Assembly: GCA_002254285.1 (NCBI GenBank)
Contig: NIUZ01000004.1
Span: 1 to 25,007 of the forward strand
Direction of reading: 5' to 3'
Source: Bacteroidetes bacterium 4572_112
GTDB taxonomy: Bacteria > Bacteroidota > Bacteroidia > Bacteroidales > UBA1556
Length of the DNA stretch: 25,007 bases
A program made the translations under genes and the position numbers. Shown piece by piece: positions 16,123 through 23,978 of this stretch (position 1 is its first letter; each line of letters starts with the position of its first letter). A model generated the notes under the pieces. It saw only the letters and a program-made list of their open reading frames with translations, ran no database searches and had not been told where the DNA came from.

Positions 16123-16143
16123 AAATTAATACCAAATTGGTAT
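16118..16143. repeat. Near-palindrome ATACCAAATTGGTAT, copy 2, with a tandem half
   Basis: ATACCAAATTA is followed directly by ATACCAAATTGGTAT (16129-16143), identical to the palindrome at 88-102. It starts exactly where the cytochrome-like frame breaks off. The remaining 16144-16365 is AT-rich; I see no gene and no strong promoter there, only a weak inverted repeat around 16313-16336. Confidence 0.5.
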
Positions 16144-16365
16144 TATATTCTATTGACAGAATTAAACATAATCCATAAATCTATAACTACCTGTTAACAT
16201 AGTAGATAACCTTTATCTTTAAAGCTGTATTTAATCATCAAAATTATATATTATTTATCCGTTAGTCGCTTTATTATTATAAGTATTTTTGTTTTCATAA
16301 AATAATGAACTCCAACTTTAGTCACAGAAACTAAGTTACTATTATCACACATAAATAAAAGAAAC

Positions 16366-16986
16366 ATGAAAAAGTATTTCTTTATATTAATTCTAGCCAT
16401 ATTCTCCTTACCTAGCTTTGCGCAATTCGAAATTAAAACAGATGCTCTAGGCATAATTTACAAAAACTATGGCTTAGGTTATGAGATAATATTAAACGAA
16501 AATGTCTCTGTGAGTTTATATTCAAAAATAATTTTTGATAATTTTGTTTTACAGGAAACGCGTGGTTTAAAATACACTGAGCATGATTTTATTTCCATTA
16601 AAAGTATGGCCGAATTTAAATATTTTTTCAACCCTAAAATTGGGGGCGATGGTGCATTTATTGGCGGTTATATGCTATATAAAGCGGAGGAATTCAGTGA
16701 TTTAGTATACAAAAATCCTATAAATGGAAGACCCTATAATTACAGAATGGATTACGAAGGTCACGGACTTGGTTTTATTACTGGTTATAAACATTTTACT
16801 GAATCAAGGTTTTACTTAGAGGGTCTTGTTGGTATTGGTAGAATTACACCTTTCCATATAACAAATGCAGGAGCTGGGGCTTATCTTGGAGAAAATTATT
16901 TTTATGAAAATAATTATATTTCTCTTTGGGATATTAGACTAGAGCTTTGTATTGGATTCCGAATTGGTAAAATGAATAGAGAATAA
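16366..16986 (+). CDS. Probable outer-membrane beta-barrel protein, function unknown
   Basis: The 206-residue product has a clear signal peptide (MKKYFFILILAIFSLPSFAQ, cut after about residue 20). The rest has alternating hydrophobic/polar stretches with many Gly, Tyr and Phe, as in small outer-membrane barrels: EIKTDALGIIYKNYGLGYEI, GLGFITGYKHF, FYLEGLVGIGRI and a final LELCIGFRIG. The opening resembles the DUF3575-type outer-membrane proteins of Bacteroidota, but I cannot confirm this. The ATG at 16366 directly starts the signal peptide. It stands alone, with about 150 bases before the next gene. No function can be given. Confidence 0.7.
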   Translation: MKKYFFILILAIFSLPSFAQFEIKTDALGIIYKNYGLGYEIILNENVSVSLYSKIIFDNFVLQETRGLKYTEHDFISIKSMAEFKYFFNPKIGGDGAFIGGYMLYKAEEFSDLVYKNPINGRPYNYRMDYEGHGLGFITGYKHFTESRFYLEGLVGIGRITPFHITNAGAGAYLGENYFYENNYISLWDIRLELCIGFRIGKMNRE

Positions 16987-17138
16987 TTATGAAAATCGCT
17001 TACTTCACATACTTACTATTTAAAGCCCAGTTATGCATAATTTGATATATAAATGCATTTTCTAAGAATGAAGATTGGAACGCATTTTCTTTTATTTAAC
17101 GTCCCAAATTCCCTCAGCTTTTTTCGTATTTTAGCCTT

Positions 17139-20100
17139 ATGAATGACAATTACTCTAAGCTAATTTCAAAAATCGAGGTTTTTATACGTAAATACTATAA
17201 AAATCAGCTAATTAAAGGCGGTATACTTAGTATCGCTCTTATAATTAGTTTTTTTTTGCTAGCTGTTAGTTTAGAGCATCTAGTACATTTTGGGATATTT
17301 GTTCGCCGTATAATTTTCTACCTATACATTGCCACAGCTTTAGCAATAATTATTCACTATATAATAAGACCTATAGCCGGCATTATCCGTATCGGAAAAC
17401 GCCTTTCGAAAGAAGAAGCTGCTAGAATAATTGGCTCTCATTTTCCCCAAATAAAAGATAAATTACTCAATACCTTACAATTGCAATCTGCAATTAAAAT
17501 AGGGGAGGATAATAGCATAATAGAAGCAGCAATTGAGCAAAAAGCTGAGCAATTAAGCCCTATTCCTTTTCAAACAGCTATTAATTTTTCGGTAAACAAA
17601 AAGTATAATAAATACATAATTCCTCCTATTGTAATTTTACTATTTATATATATAATCTCTCCAAAATTTATTTTAGAACCCACCGAAAGAATAATTTATC
17701 ATAATACCGAATTTATTGAAAAAGCACCCTTCGAATTCAATATCCTTAATAAAGAGCTTATCTGCTTACAAGGCGACGACTATCTATTGAACGTAAATAT
17801 TGAAGGCGAAATAATTCCTGATGAGGTATTTATTGTTATCGATAATTACCCTTTTAAGATTAACAAAACTACAAATATTGAGTTTTCGTACCTATTCAAA
17901 AAGCTTAATTCTAGCAAATCTTTCTATTTTAAATCAGGGAAATTTAGTTCGCCAACATATAGTATTGAGGTAAAGCCTAGCCCTAAGATTGTATCATTTT
18001 CCTTAAAGGTAGATTATCCTAAATACCTACATCGCAAAAGTGATATCATAAAAAATGCTGGAGATATTACCATTCCCGAAGGCACATATATTCAATGGAC
18101 TTTCAATACCAAGGATATTACTTTGCTAAATATAATTCTCCCAAAATTTACCTATTTACTTGAGCCTAAGCAAAATACTGTAGAATCTAAGGCTATTAAA
18201 TTTACCGAAAATTTTAGATATTCGCTACATGCCGAAAACGAATTTACCAAAAACAGCGACACTCTACACTACTTTGTAGAGGTGATAAAGGATCAGTATC
18301 CTCGCATAAAAGTAAATAGCTTGAACGATTCGCTTGATGATAAAGTTATTTATTTCAGAGGAAATATTAGTGATGATTATGGCTTTAGTTCTCTAAAATT
18401 TAAATGGAAATCCATTAATGAAACTAGTGGTGAATATTCTTCAAAAAAAATAAGCTTACAGAATAAATCCAATAAGCAATCTTTCTATTATTATATAAAT
18501 ATTGACAGCCTTGGTATTGCTGCTGGCGAAACCATTAACTACTATTTTGAAGTAAGGGATAATGATGGTATAAATGGAGCAAAATCAGCGAAAAGTACTA
18601 TACAATCTATTCATAAAAAGAGTTTTAAAGAGATTGATAGCCTCAGAAATATTAATAATGATGAGCTAAAACTAAAGATGGAAGAAAGCATTGAACATGC
18701 TTATGAAATCAATAAAAAAGTTGAAAAACTTAAGAAGGAATTAGTAGATAAAAAGACCCTCGATTGGAAAGATAAAAAGCAGATAAAGGAACTCCTAAAT
18801 GAGTACGAAAAGATGCTCAATAATATGGAGGAGATAAAAAAGCAGCAAGAAAAAACCAAGAATCAGAATAAGGAACTCACAAAAGAAGATGAGCGCCTTT
18901 TGGAAAAGCAAAAGCAATTGCAGAAGCTATTCGAAAAATTATTGACTCCCGAAATGAAGGAGATGATGAATGAAATGCAAAAGATGATGCAGGAGGAAAT
19001 GAAGAAAGAGGATGCTCAAAAAATGCTTGAAAAAATTGAGATGGACAATAAAGATCTTGAAAAACAGCTTGATAGGGATTTGGAGATTTTTAAGCAGATG
19101 GAATTTGACCAAAAGCTACAAGAGGCTATCAATAAGCTTGATAGCGTCCAAAAGCAGCAAGAGGATTTAAGCAATAAACTTGAAAATAAAGAAATATCTA
19201 CCGACGAAGCCGAGAAAAAACAAAAGGAACTTAACTCCGAATTCAAAGAGTTTGAGAAAAAGCTTGAGGACGCAAAAAAGGCAAATATAGATTTGGAGAA
19301 GCCCAATGAGATGGAGGATTTTGAAAAGGAAAAAAGCGATATCAAGCAAAAGATGGAAGAAAGCTCTGAAAAATTAGATGATGGTAAAAAGAAATCAGCC
19401 TCTAAAATTCAGAAAAGCGCTTCGGAATCCATGAAAAGTCTTTCTGAAAAACTGCAACAAATGCAGTCTGAAATGGAATCGGAATCCAATGCCGAAAACA
19501 TGGAAGATTTGCGTGATATATTAAGTAATCTTATAGAGGTGTCTTTTGCTCAGGAAAACCTGATGAATAAAACTCAACAAACATCACATACCGATCCCAA
19601 TTATCCCAAACTTATTAGCGAACAGAAGAAAATCCGTAATGATTTTAAAATGATAGAGGACAGCCTATTAGCACTAAGCAAGCGTCAGCCAAATATATCG
19701 CCAATGGTGACCAAGGAGCTTAGTGATATCAACAGAAATATGAATACCACATTGGATTTACTACTCGACTTAAACACTATAGGTTATACTGGTAGAAATA
19801 AGAAAAAATCGGCAATTGGTAAGCAGCAACAAATTATGACTTCTGTAAATAATCTTGCTCTAATGCTATCAGAAAGTTTGGAGCAGATGCAAAAGCAACA
19901 GCAAAAGTCGGGGAGTGGTAAATGCAAAAAGCCTAAGCCTGGTCAAAAAGGTGGCAATATGAAAAGTATACGTCAAATGCAGCAAGCATTAAATAAGCAG
20001 ATGAAACGCATGCAGCAAAAGATGAAAGAAGGAAAAGGACCTAAAGGCAAGAAAAAAGGTAAGAAAAATGGCGGGCAAAACGGCGAAAAGATGAGCGAAG

Positions 20101-20525
20101 AAATGGCCCGCATGGCCGCTCAGCAAGAACTTATAAGAAAGAAGCTGCAAGCACAGCAAAATGCTCTTAAAAAAGCTGGTAGGGGCGAAGAGGCCAAAGG
20201 ATTGAATAAAACCGTGAAAGATATGGAGCAAAACGAAACCGATCTTGTAAATAGTCTTATTTTAAGAGAAAGCATGATGCGACAGCAAGAGATAGTAACG
20301 CGCTTATTGGAGGCAGAAAAGGCAGAAAGAGAACAAAAACAGGAAGAAACTCGTGAGGCAACCGAGGGGCAGGACAAAAAGAGTAAAAATCCTCCTGAAA
20401 TTGAGGAATTTATTGAGCAGCAGAAAAAAGAATCGGAATTATTGAAAACTATTCCGCCAAACTTGAAACCTTTTTACAAAAACAAAGTAAACAGATACTT
20501 TGAAGAGGTTAATAAAATCAAGTAA
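17139..20525 (+). CDS. DUF4175 membrane protein with long coiled coil
   Basis: The 1128-residue protein has three N-terminal membrane helices (about 24-47, 58-78, 158-178), a beta-rich region (about 180-490) and a very long Lys/Glu/Gln/Met-rich coiled coil (about 500-780). A helical C-terminal part follows, with basic Gly-Lys tracts near 927 and 966 (GQKGG, KGPKGKKKGKK). This is the layout of the DUF4175 family of Bacteroidota, whose function I do not know. The bulk presumably lies on one side of the inner membrane. It leads a group DUF4175 - RsbW-like ATPase - ybeY - mnmG, an order I recall from other Bacteroidota. The ATG at 17139 gives NDNYSKLISKIEVFIRKYYK, typical for the family. The coiled coil is low in complexity and matches many unrelated proteins. 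Confidence 0.85.
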   Translation: MNDNYSKLISKIEVFIRKYYKNQLIKGGILSIALIISFFLLAVSLEHLVHFGIFVRRIIFYLYIATALAIIIHYIIRPIAGIIRIGKRLSKEEAARIIGSHFPQIKDKLLNTLQLQSAIKIGEDNSIIEAAIEQKAEQLSPIPFQTAINFSVNKKYNKYIIPPIVILLFIYIISPKFILEPTERIIYHNTEFIEKAPFEFNILNKELICLQGDDYLLNVNIEGEIIPDEVFIVIDNYPFKINKTTNIEFSYLFKKLNSSKSFYFKSGKFSSPTYSIEVKPSPKIVSFSLKVDYPKYLHRKSDIIKNAGDITIPEGTYIQWTFNTKDITLLNIILPKFTYLLEPKQNTVESKAIKFTENFRYSLHAENEFTKNSDTLHYFVEVIKDQYPRIKVNSLNDSLDDKVIYFRGNISDDYGFSSLKFKWKSINETSGEYSSKKISLQNKSNKQSFYYYINIDSLGIAAGETINYYFEVRDNDGINGAKSAKSTIQSIHKKSFKEIDSLRNINNDELKLKMEESIEHAYEINKKVEKLKKELVDKKTLDWKDKKQIKELLNEYEKMLNNMEEIKKQQEKTKNQNKELTKEDERLLEKQKQLQKLFEKLLTPEMKEMMNEMQKMMQEEMKKEDAQKMLEKIEMDNKDLEKQLDRDLEIFKQMEFDQKLQEAINKLDSVQKQQEDLSNKLENKEISTDEAEKKQKELNSEFKEFEKKLEDAKKANIDLEKPNEMEDFEKEKSDIKQKMEESSEKLDDGKKKSASKIQKSASESMKSLSEKLQQMQSEMESESNAENMEDLRDILSNLIEVSFAQENLMNKTQQTSHTDPNYPKLISEQKKIRNDFKMIEDSLLALSKRQPNISPMVTKELSDINRNMNTTLDLLLDLNTIGYTGRNKKKSAIGKQQQIMTSVNNLALMLSESLEQMQKQQQKSGSGKCKKPKPGQKGGNMKSIRQMQQALNKQMKRMQQKMKEGKGPKGKKKGKKNGGQNGEKMSEEMARMAAQQELIRKKLQAQQNALKKAGRGEEAKGLNKTVKDMEQNETDLVNSLILRESMMRQQEIVTRLLEAEKAEREQKQEETREATEGQDKKSKNPPEIEEFIEQQKKESELLKTIPPNLKPFYKNKVNRYFEEVNKIK

Positions 20526-20555
20526 TTAGAAGACGTTAGATTAAAACATTTATTA

Positions 20556-21041
20556 ATGAATAATATACAGCAAGTTAAGGTAAAATCTCAAGAAAACGAG
20601 ATTCATAAAGTATTACAATTTATTGAGCAAATTTGTGATGAAAACAATATTTACAATAGTTATTATGCAAATGTTGTAACCACTATTACCGAGGCTTTTA
20701 ATAACGCTATTGAACACGGAAATAATTTTGATTCAAATAAATATGTTACCGTTAGCTTTCAAGCAAAAAATGATGGATTAACATTTTGTATAGAGGATCA
20801 AGGCAATGGATTCAATCCTACAAAAGTTAGTAATCCAACAGACTCTAATTATGAAGGTGAATCCGGAAGAGGTTTATTCTTAATGGGCTTATTAAGCGAT
20901 AAAATGATTTTTGAAAATAATGGATCAAAAGTATGTTTCAAATTCTTAATTTCGAATATGAATAAAGACGTTTACGACCAACGTAAAGATAGACTTCAAG
21001 CATTTTTAGGTCAAAATATTCATACCAAAATAACAAATTAA
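20556..21041 (+). CDS. RsbW-like anti-sigma / GHKL ATPase
   Basis: The 161-residue protein is a stand-alone HATPase_c domain of the RsbW/SpoIIAB type. The N box is TTITEAFNNAIEHGNN (about 43-58), the G1 box CIEDQGNGFNP (about 86-96), and the G2 region GESGRGLFLMGLLSD (about 105-120). It has no membrane or sensor part. Such proteins phosphorylate a STAS-domain antagonist or bind a sigma factor. No STAS protein or sigma factor is encoded here, though a SpoIIE-type phosphatase of the same kind of pathway is at 2973-6239. It lies 30 bases after the DUF4175 gene and 3 before ybeY, so co-transcription is likely. Confidence 0.88.
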   Translation: MNNIQQVKVKSQENEIHKVLQFIEQICDENNIYNSYYANVVTTITEAFNNAIEHGNNFDSNKYVTVSFQAKNDGLTFCIEDQGNGFNPTKVSNPTDSNYEGESGRGLFLMGLLSDKMIFENNGSKVCFKFLISNMNKDVYDQRKDRLQAFLGQNIHTKITN

Positions 21042-21044
21042 GAA

Positions 21045-21485
21045 ATGTCGACAATCAATTTCTTTCTTGAGGATACAAATTACAAAATCCGTAAAAAAAC
21101 TCTTATTCGTAAATGGGTTTTAGCTACCATTAAAGCCGAAAAAGAATCCTTGGATACTCTTAACCTTATTCTTACCTCCGACAATTACCTCCATCAATTA
21201 AATATAGAACATCTTAACCACGATACTTTAACGGATATCATAACCTTCGAATATAGCGAAGAGGGTGAGCCAATTACCAGCGATATATTCATTAGTATTG
21301 ATAGAGTTAAGGAAAATGCCAAAAAATTTAAACAACGTCAGTTGGACGAATTTCACCGTATTATAATTCATGGAACATTGCATCTATTGGGCTATAAAGA
21401 CAAAAACAAAGCCGATAAAGAACTTATGACTACAAAAGAAGATTATTATCTATCTTTGCGCCCTGAAGATTTATTAAAATATTAG
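21045..21485 (+). CDS. ybeY: Endoribonuclease YbeY, rRNA maturation
   Basis: YbeY is a metal-dependent RNase involved in 16S rRNA 3'-end maturation and ribosome quality control. The 146-residue protein has the family core, LNHDTLTDIITFEY and EFHRIIIHGTLHLLGYKDK. The usual HGxLHLxGYDH zinc motif appears as H109, H113 and D119, so the third histidine is aspartate. I recall the same GYKDK form in other Bacteroidota, so this is probably a clade variant rather than a defect. The conserved arginine of the substrate cleft (E. coli R59) also looks absent (LNHD). The ATG at 21045 follows the RsbW-like stop by three bases. Confidence 0.93.
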   Translation: MSTINFFLEDTNYKIRKKTLIRKWVLATIKAEKESLDTLNLILTSDNYLHQLNIEHLNHDTLTDIITFEYSEEGEPITSDIFISIDRVKENAKKFKQRQLDEFHRIIIHGTLHLLGYKDKNKADKELMTTKEDYYLSLRPEDLLKY

Positions 21486-21632
21486 TTCTTAAATAAAATT
21501 ATACTTTTTCTATAATTAGTTGTATTTCAGTATTTTAATATGTATTTGAAATATTTCCTTATTTCTATAATATTTCCATAAATCTATATAAATTTTAATT
21601 TAATACACTGTGTTTCAGTTTTATATAAAATC

Positions 21633-21648
21633 TGTTCCACGTGAAACA
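21633..21648. promoter_or_regulatory. parS-like ParB-binding site
   Basis: TGTTCCACGTGAAACA matches the parS consensus TGTTNCACGTGAAACA known from B. subtilis and widely conserved. Its end is 12 bases before the mnmG ATG at 21661. A half-site-like TGTTTCA lies at 21611-21617. parS sites nucleate ParB for chromosome segregation and are commonly near the origin; parA/parB are not in the window. Confidence 0.75.
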
Positions 21649-21660
21649 TATACTTATTCT

Positions 21661-23407
21661 ATGTTCGAAGAATATGACGTTATTATAGTAGGAGGAGGGC
21701 ACGCTGGAAGCGAGGCCGCTGCTGCTGCTGCAAATATGGGTGCAAAAACTTTGCTAATTACCATGAATATTTCGTATGCTCAACAAAAGTAAAGGCCCAG
21801 CTATGTGGAGCCCAAGAGCACAAAGCGACAAAAAACTATTCTCAACAGAATGGCTTCATGAACTAGAAAAATTAGAAAACCTAGATTTCTGGGAAGATAC
21901 AGTATCTGACATCCTTGTTGAAGACAATAAAGTAGTGGGTGTAAAAACCATGCTTGATATTGAGATTAAATCTAAGACAGTAATACTAACAAATGGAACT
22001 TTCCTTAATGGTACTATTCATATTGGAGAAAAGAGTTTTGGTGGTGGTAGAATAGGGGAGAAGTCTTCAAAAGGATTAACAGAAAATTTGGTTGCTTTGG
22101 GTTTTGAAAGCGATAGAATGAAAACTGGAACTCCTGTTCGTGTTGATGCACGAACTGTAGATTTTTCGGTAATGACTGAGCAAAAAGGAGATGAAAATCC
22201 TGGAAAGTTTTCGTTTACTGATACCAAGCAATTAACAAATCAGCAGAGCTGTCACTTAACATATACATCACTTAAGGTACATGATATATTAAGAACAGGT
22301 TTCGAATTTTCTCCAATGTTTGTAGGAAGAATTCAAGGCGTAGGGCCTCGATACTGCCCAAGTATAGAAGATAAGATTGAAAGATTCTCTGATAAAGATA
22401 GACACCAACTATTTGTTGAGCCCGAAGGATGGAATAGTAATGAGATTTATGTAAACGGATTTTCATCATCACTACCAGAAGATATACAATTAAAAGCTCT
22501 TAGAGAAATTATAGGCTTTGAAAAAGCAAAGATATTTAGACCTGGTTATGCCATAGAATATGACTTTTTTCAACCTACACAATTAAAAAATACTTTGGAA
22601 ACAAAGCTTATTGAAAACCTATACTTTGCTGGTCAAATAAATGGTACAACAGGCTATGAGGAAGCTGGAGCGCAAGGTTTAATCGCTTCCATAAATGCAG
22701 TACTCAAAATCAATAATAAAAAACCTTTTATACTAAAACGTTCTGAAGCTTATATAGGAGTTCTTGTTGATGACCTTATTACTAAAGGTACTGAAGAGCC
22801 TTATCGTATGTTTACTTCTAGAGCTGAATATCGTACATTATTACGCCAAGGAAATGCAGATTTAAGATTAACTCCTCTATCAAATAAAATTGGTTTAGCT
22901 TCTGACGAAAGACTCAAAAGAGTTATTTATAAGAAAGAAAAGATTAAAATACTAATAGAATTTGTTAAGGAATTTAGTATTAAGCCAGAGTTTATTGATG
23001 AGTATTTAATATCAGTAGGATCACCAGCTCTTAAACAAAAAATAAAGCTATCGAATGTACTTCTTCGTCCACAAGTAAGTATTGCTGCTATGATAGATTT
23101 TATAGAGCCACTTAGAAATATCACCAACGAAATAGATTGTTGCTTGGATGAAATACTTGAAGAAGCAGAAATTCTTATCAAATACGAAAGCTATATTCAA
23201 AAAGAACAAGACCTAGCAAATAGAATATCTAAACACGAAAATGTATTCCTTAAAGACGATATTGACTATATGAAAATTGAAGCCATAAGCTACGAAGCTC
23301 GTGAGAAAATGAATAAAATTAAGCCTTCATCAATTGGTCAAGCTTCAAGAATAAGCGGTGTAAGTCCTGCAGATATTTCAGTGCTTTTGGTCTTTATTGG
23401 AAAGTAA
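21661..23407 (+). pseudogene. mnmG: mnmG (gidA) with internal deletion and frameshift
   Basis: MnmG, with MnmE, makes the 5-carboxymethylaminomethyl group on U34 of certain tRNAs, binding FAD. The start is ATG 21661 (MFEEYDVIIVGGGHAGSEAA, the FAD Rossmann motif), and the frame runs to ITMNIS and stops at 21790-21792. Homology resumes in the +1 frame at 21776 as MLNKSKGPAMWSPRAQ and continues intact to 23407. Later motifs are GTPVRVDARTVDF, GVGPRYCPSIEDKIERF, INGTTGYEEAGAQG, MFTSRAEYR and a normal C-terminus. Missing is about 42 residues that normally lie between, including the QMSCNPAxGGIAKGQIVREIDALGG region. The loss is not a multiple of three bases. A product would lack part of the FAD site. 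It is either a true pseudogene or an assembly error. Confidence 0.88.
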
Positions 23408-23427
23408 TTTTTGGAATTTTTATCAAT

Positions 23428-23443
23428 TATTCCACGTGGAACA
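23428..23443. promoter_or_regulatory. Second parS-like palindrome, after mnmG
   Basis: TATTCCACGTGGAACA contains the perfect 12-bp palindrome TTCCACGTGGAA and differs from the symmetric parS form TGTTCCACGTGGAACA at one base. It lies 20 bases after the mnmG stop, so parS-like sites bracket the gene. ParB binding is inferred and weaker than for the upstream site. Confidence 0.55.
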
Positions 23444-23527
23444 TATATAATTATTAATGGTTAATTATAAATGATTAATTGCGCTTTTACGTAAAAATAA
23501 AATCTTTACGTTACCTATGAAATTGTA

Positions 23528-23599
23528 TTTTGGTGTAACACGGGCATCCTGCCCGTAGTTCTTAAAACAATATCATCGGTCAGGATGACCGAGATACAC
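23528..23599. repeat. REPIN-like element, unit 1
   Basis: The unit begins TTTTGGTGTAA. Hairpin A is ACGGGCA-TCC-TGCCCGT (7-bp stem, 3-base loop); after a spacer, hairpin B is TCGGTCA-GGA-TGACCGA. The ends GGTGTA and TACAC can pair. B resembles the reverse complement of A with a compensated base-pair change, so the unit is two REP-type hairpins in inverted order. Loop regions CATCCTG and CAGGATG are exact reverse complements. Confidence 0.85.
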
Positions 23600-23647
23600 T
23601 TAACAAATACAAATTTATTAGATATAAATTAAATATAGGAAAATGCC

Positions 23648-23724
23648 TTTTGGTGTAACACGAGCATCTTGCCCGTAGTTTTAAATTACAATATCATCGG
23701 TCAGGATGACCGAGATACACCAAT
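23648..23724. repeat. REPIN-like element, unit 2
   Basis: It starts 120 bases after unit 1. Ends TTGGTGTA and TACACCAA are perfect inverted repeats. Hairpin A is ACGAGCA-TCT-TGCCCGT with one stem mismatch; hairpin B and its flanks are the same as in unit 1. The loop pairing with B keeps a G-T in place of one G-C. Confidence 0.85.
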
Positions 23725-23768
23725 CAAATTCATCTCTATAAATTATATTACAACCAACATATTTTACC

Positions 23769-23844
23769 GTTTGGTGTAACACGGGCATCATGCCCGTAGT
23801 TTTTTAACCACAATATCATCGGTCAGGATGACCGAGATACACCA
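23769..23844. repeat. REPIN-like element, unit 3
   Basis: It starts about 121 bases after unit 2. Hairpin A has an intact stem, ACGGGCA-TCA-TGCCCGT, with a changed loop base; hairpin B is again identical to the other units. Ends TGGTGTA and TACACCA pair. The spacers between units are unrelated AT-rich DNA of about 45-48 bases. Confidence 0.85.
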
Positions 23845-23978
23845 TCACGTAACCAAAAACATAAAAAATCCATTTTAAAGCGATTTAAGCAATTAAACTA
23901 TCTCTTTAGTATAATACCATTAAATTTTTAAGAAAATAGAAAGGGAAAAATATTTGTATTTATTTGATTTACAATATT

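Larger units (their letters stand above)
23444..23978. other. Gene-free stretch between mnmG and hemW
   Basis: This stretch holds the three REPIN-like units listed next and AT-rich spacers. A palindrome TTTTACGTAAAA lies at 23485-23496, with a related ACGTTACC following. No coding frame or RNA gene of note was seen. Confidence 0.7.

Noticed and set aside
19016..20377. Several minus-strand frames rich in Ser, Phe and Leu
   Set aside because: They are antisense to the Lys/Glu/Gln-rich coiled coil of the DUF4175 gene, whose codon composition opens such frames automatically.
21661..23407. Programmed ribosomal frameshift in mnmG
   Set aside because: A frameshift would join the frames but could not supply the roughly 42 missing conserved residues, so a deletion is the simpler reading.
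21633..23443. Replication origin at the parS sites
   Set aside because: No cluster of DnaA boxes or DNA-unwinding repeats and no dnaA gene was seen; parS can lie well away from oriC.
23528..23844. Three spaced repeats as a CRISPR array
   Set aside because: Repeat units are over 70 bases with two internal hairpins, spacers are AT-rich and only three units exist, and no cas gene is nearby.
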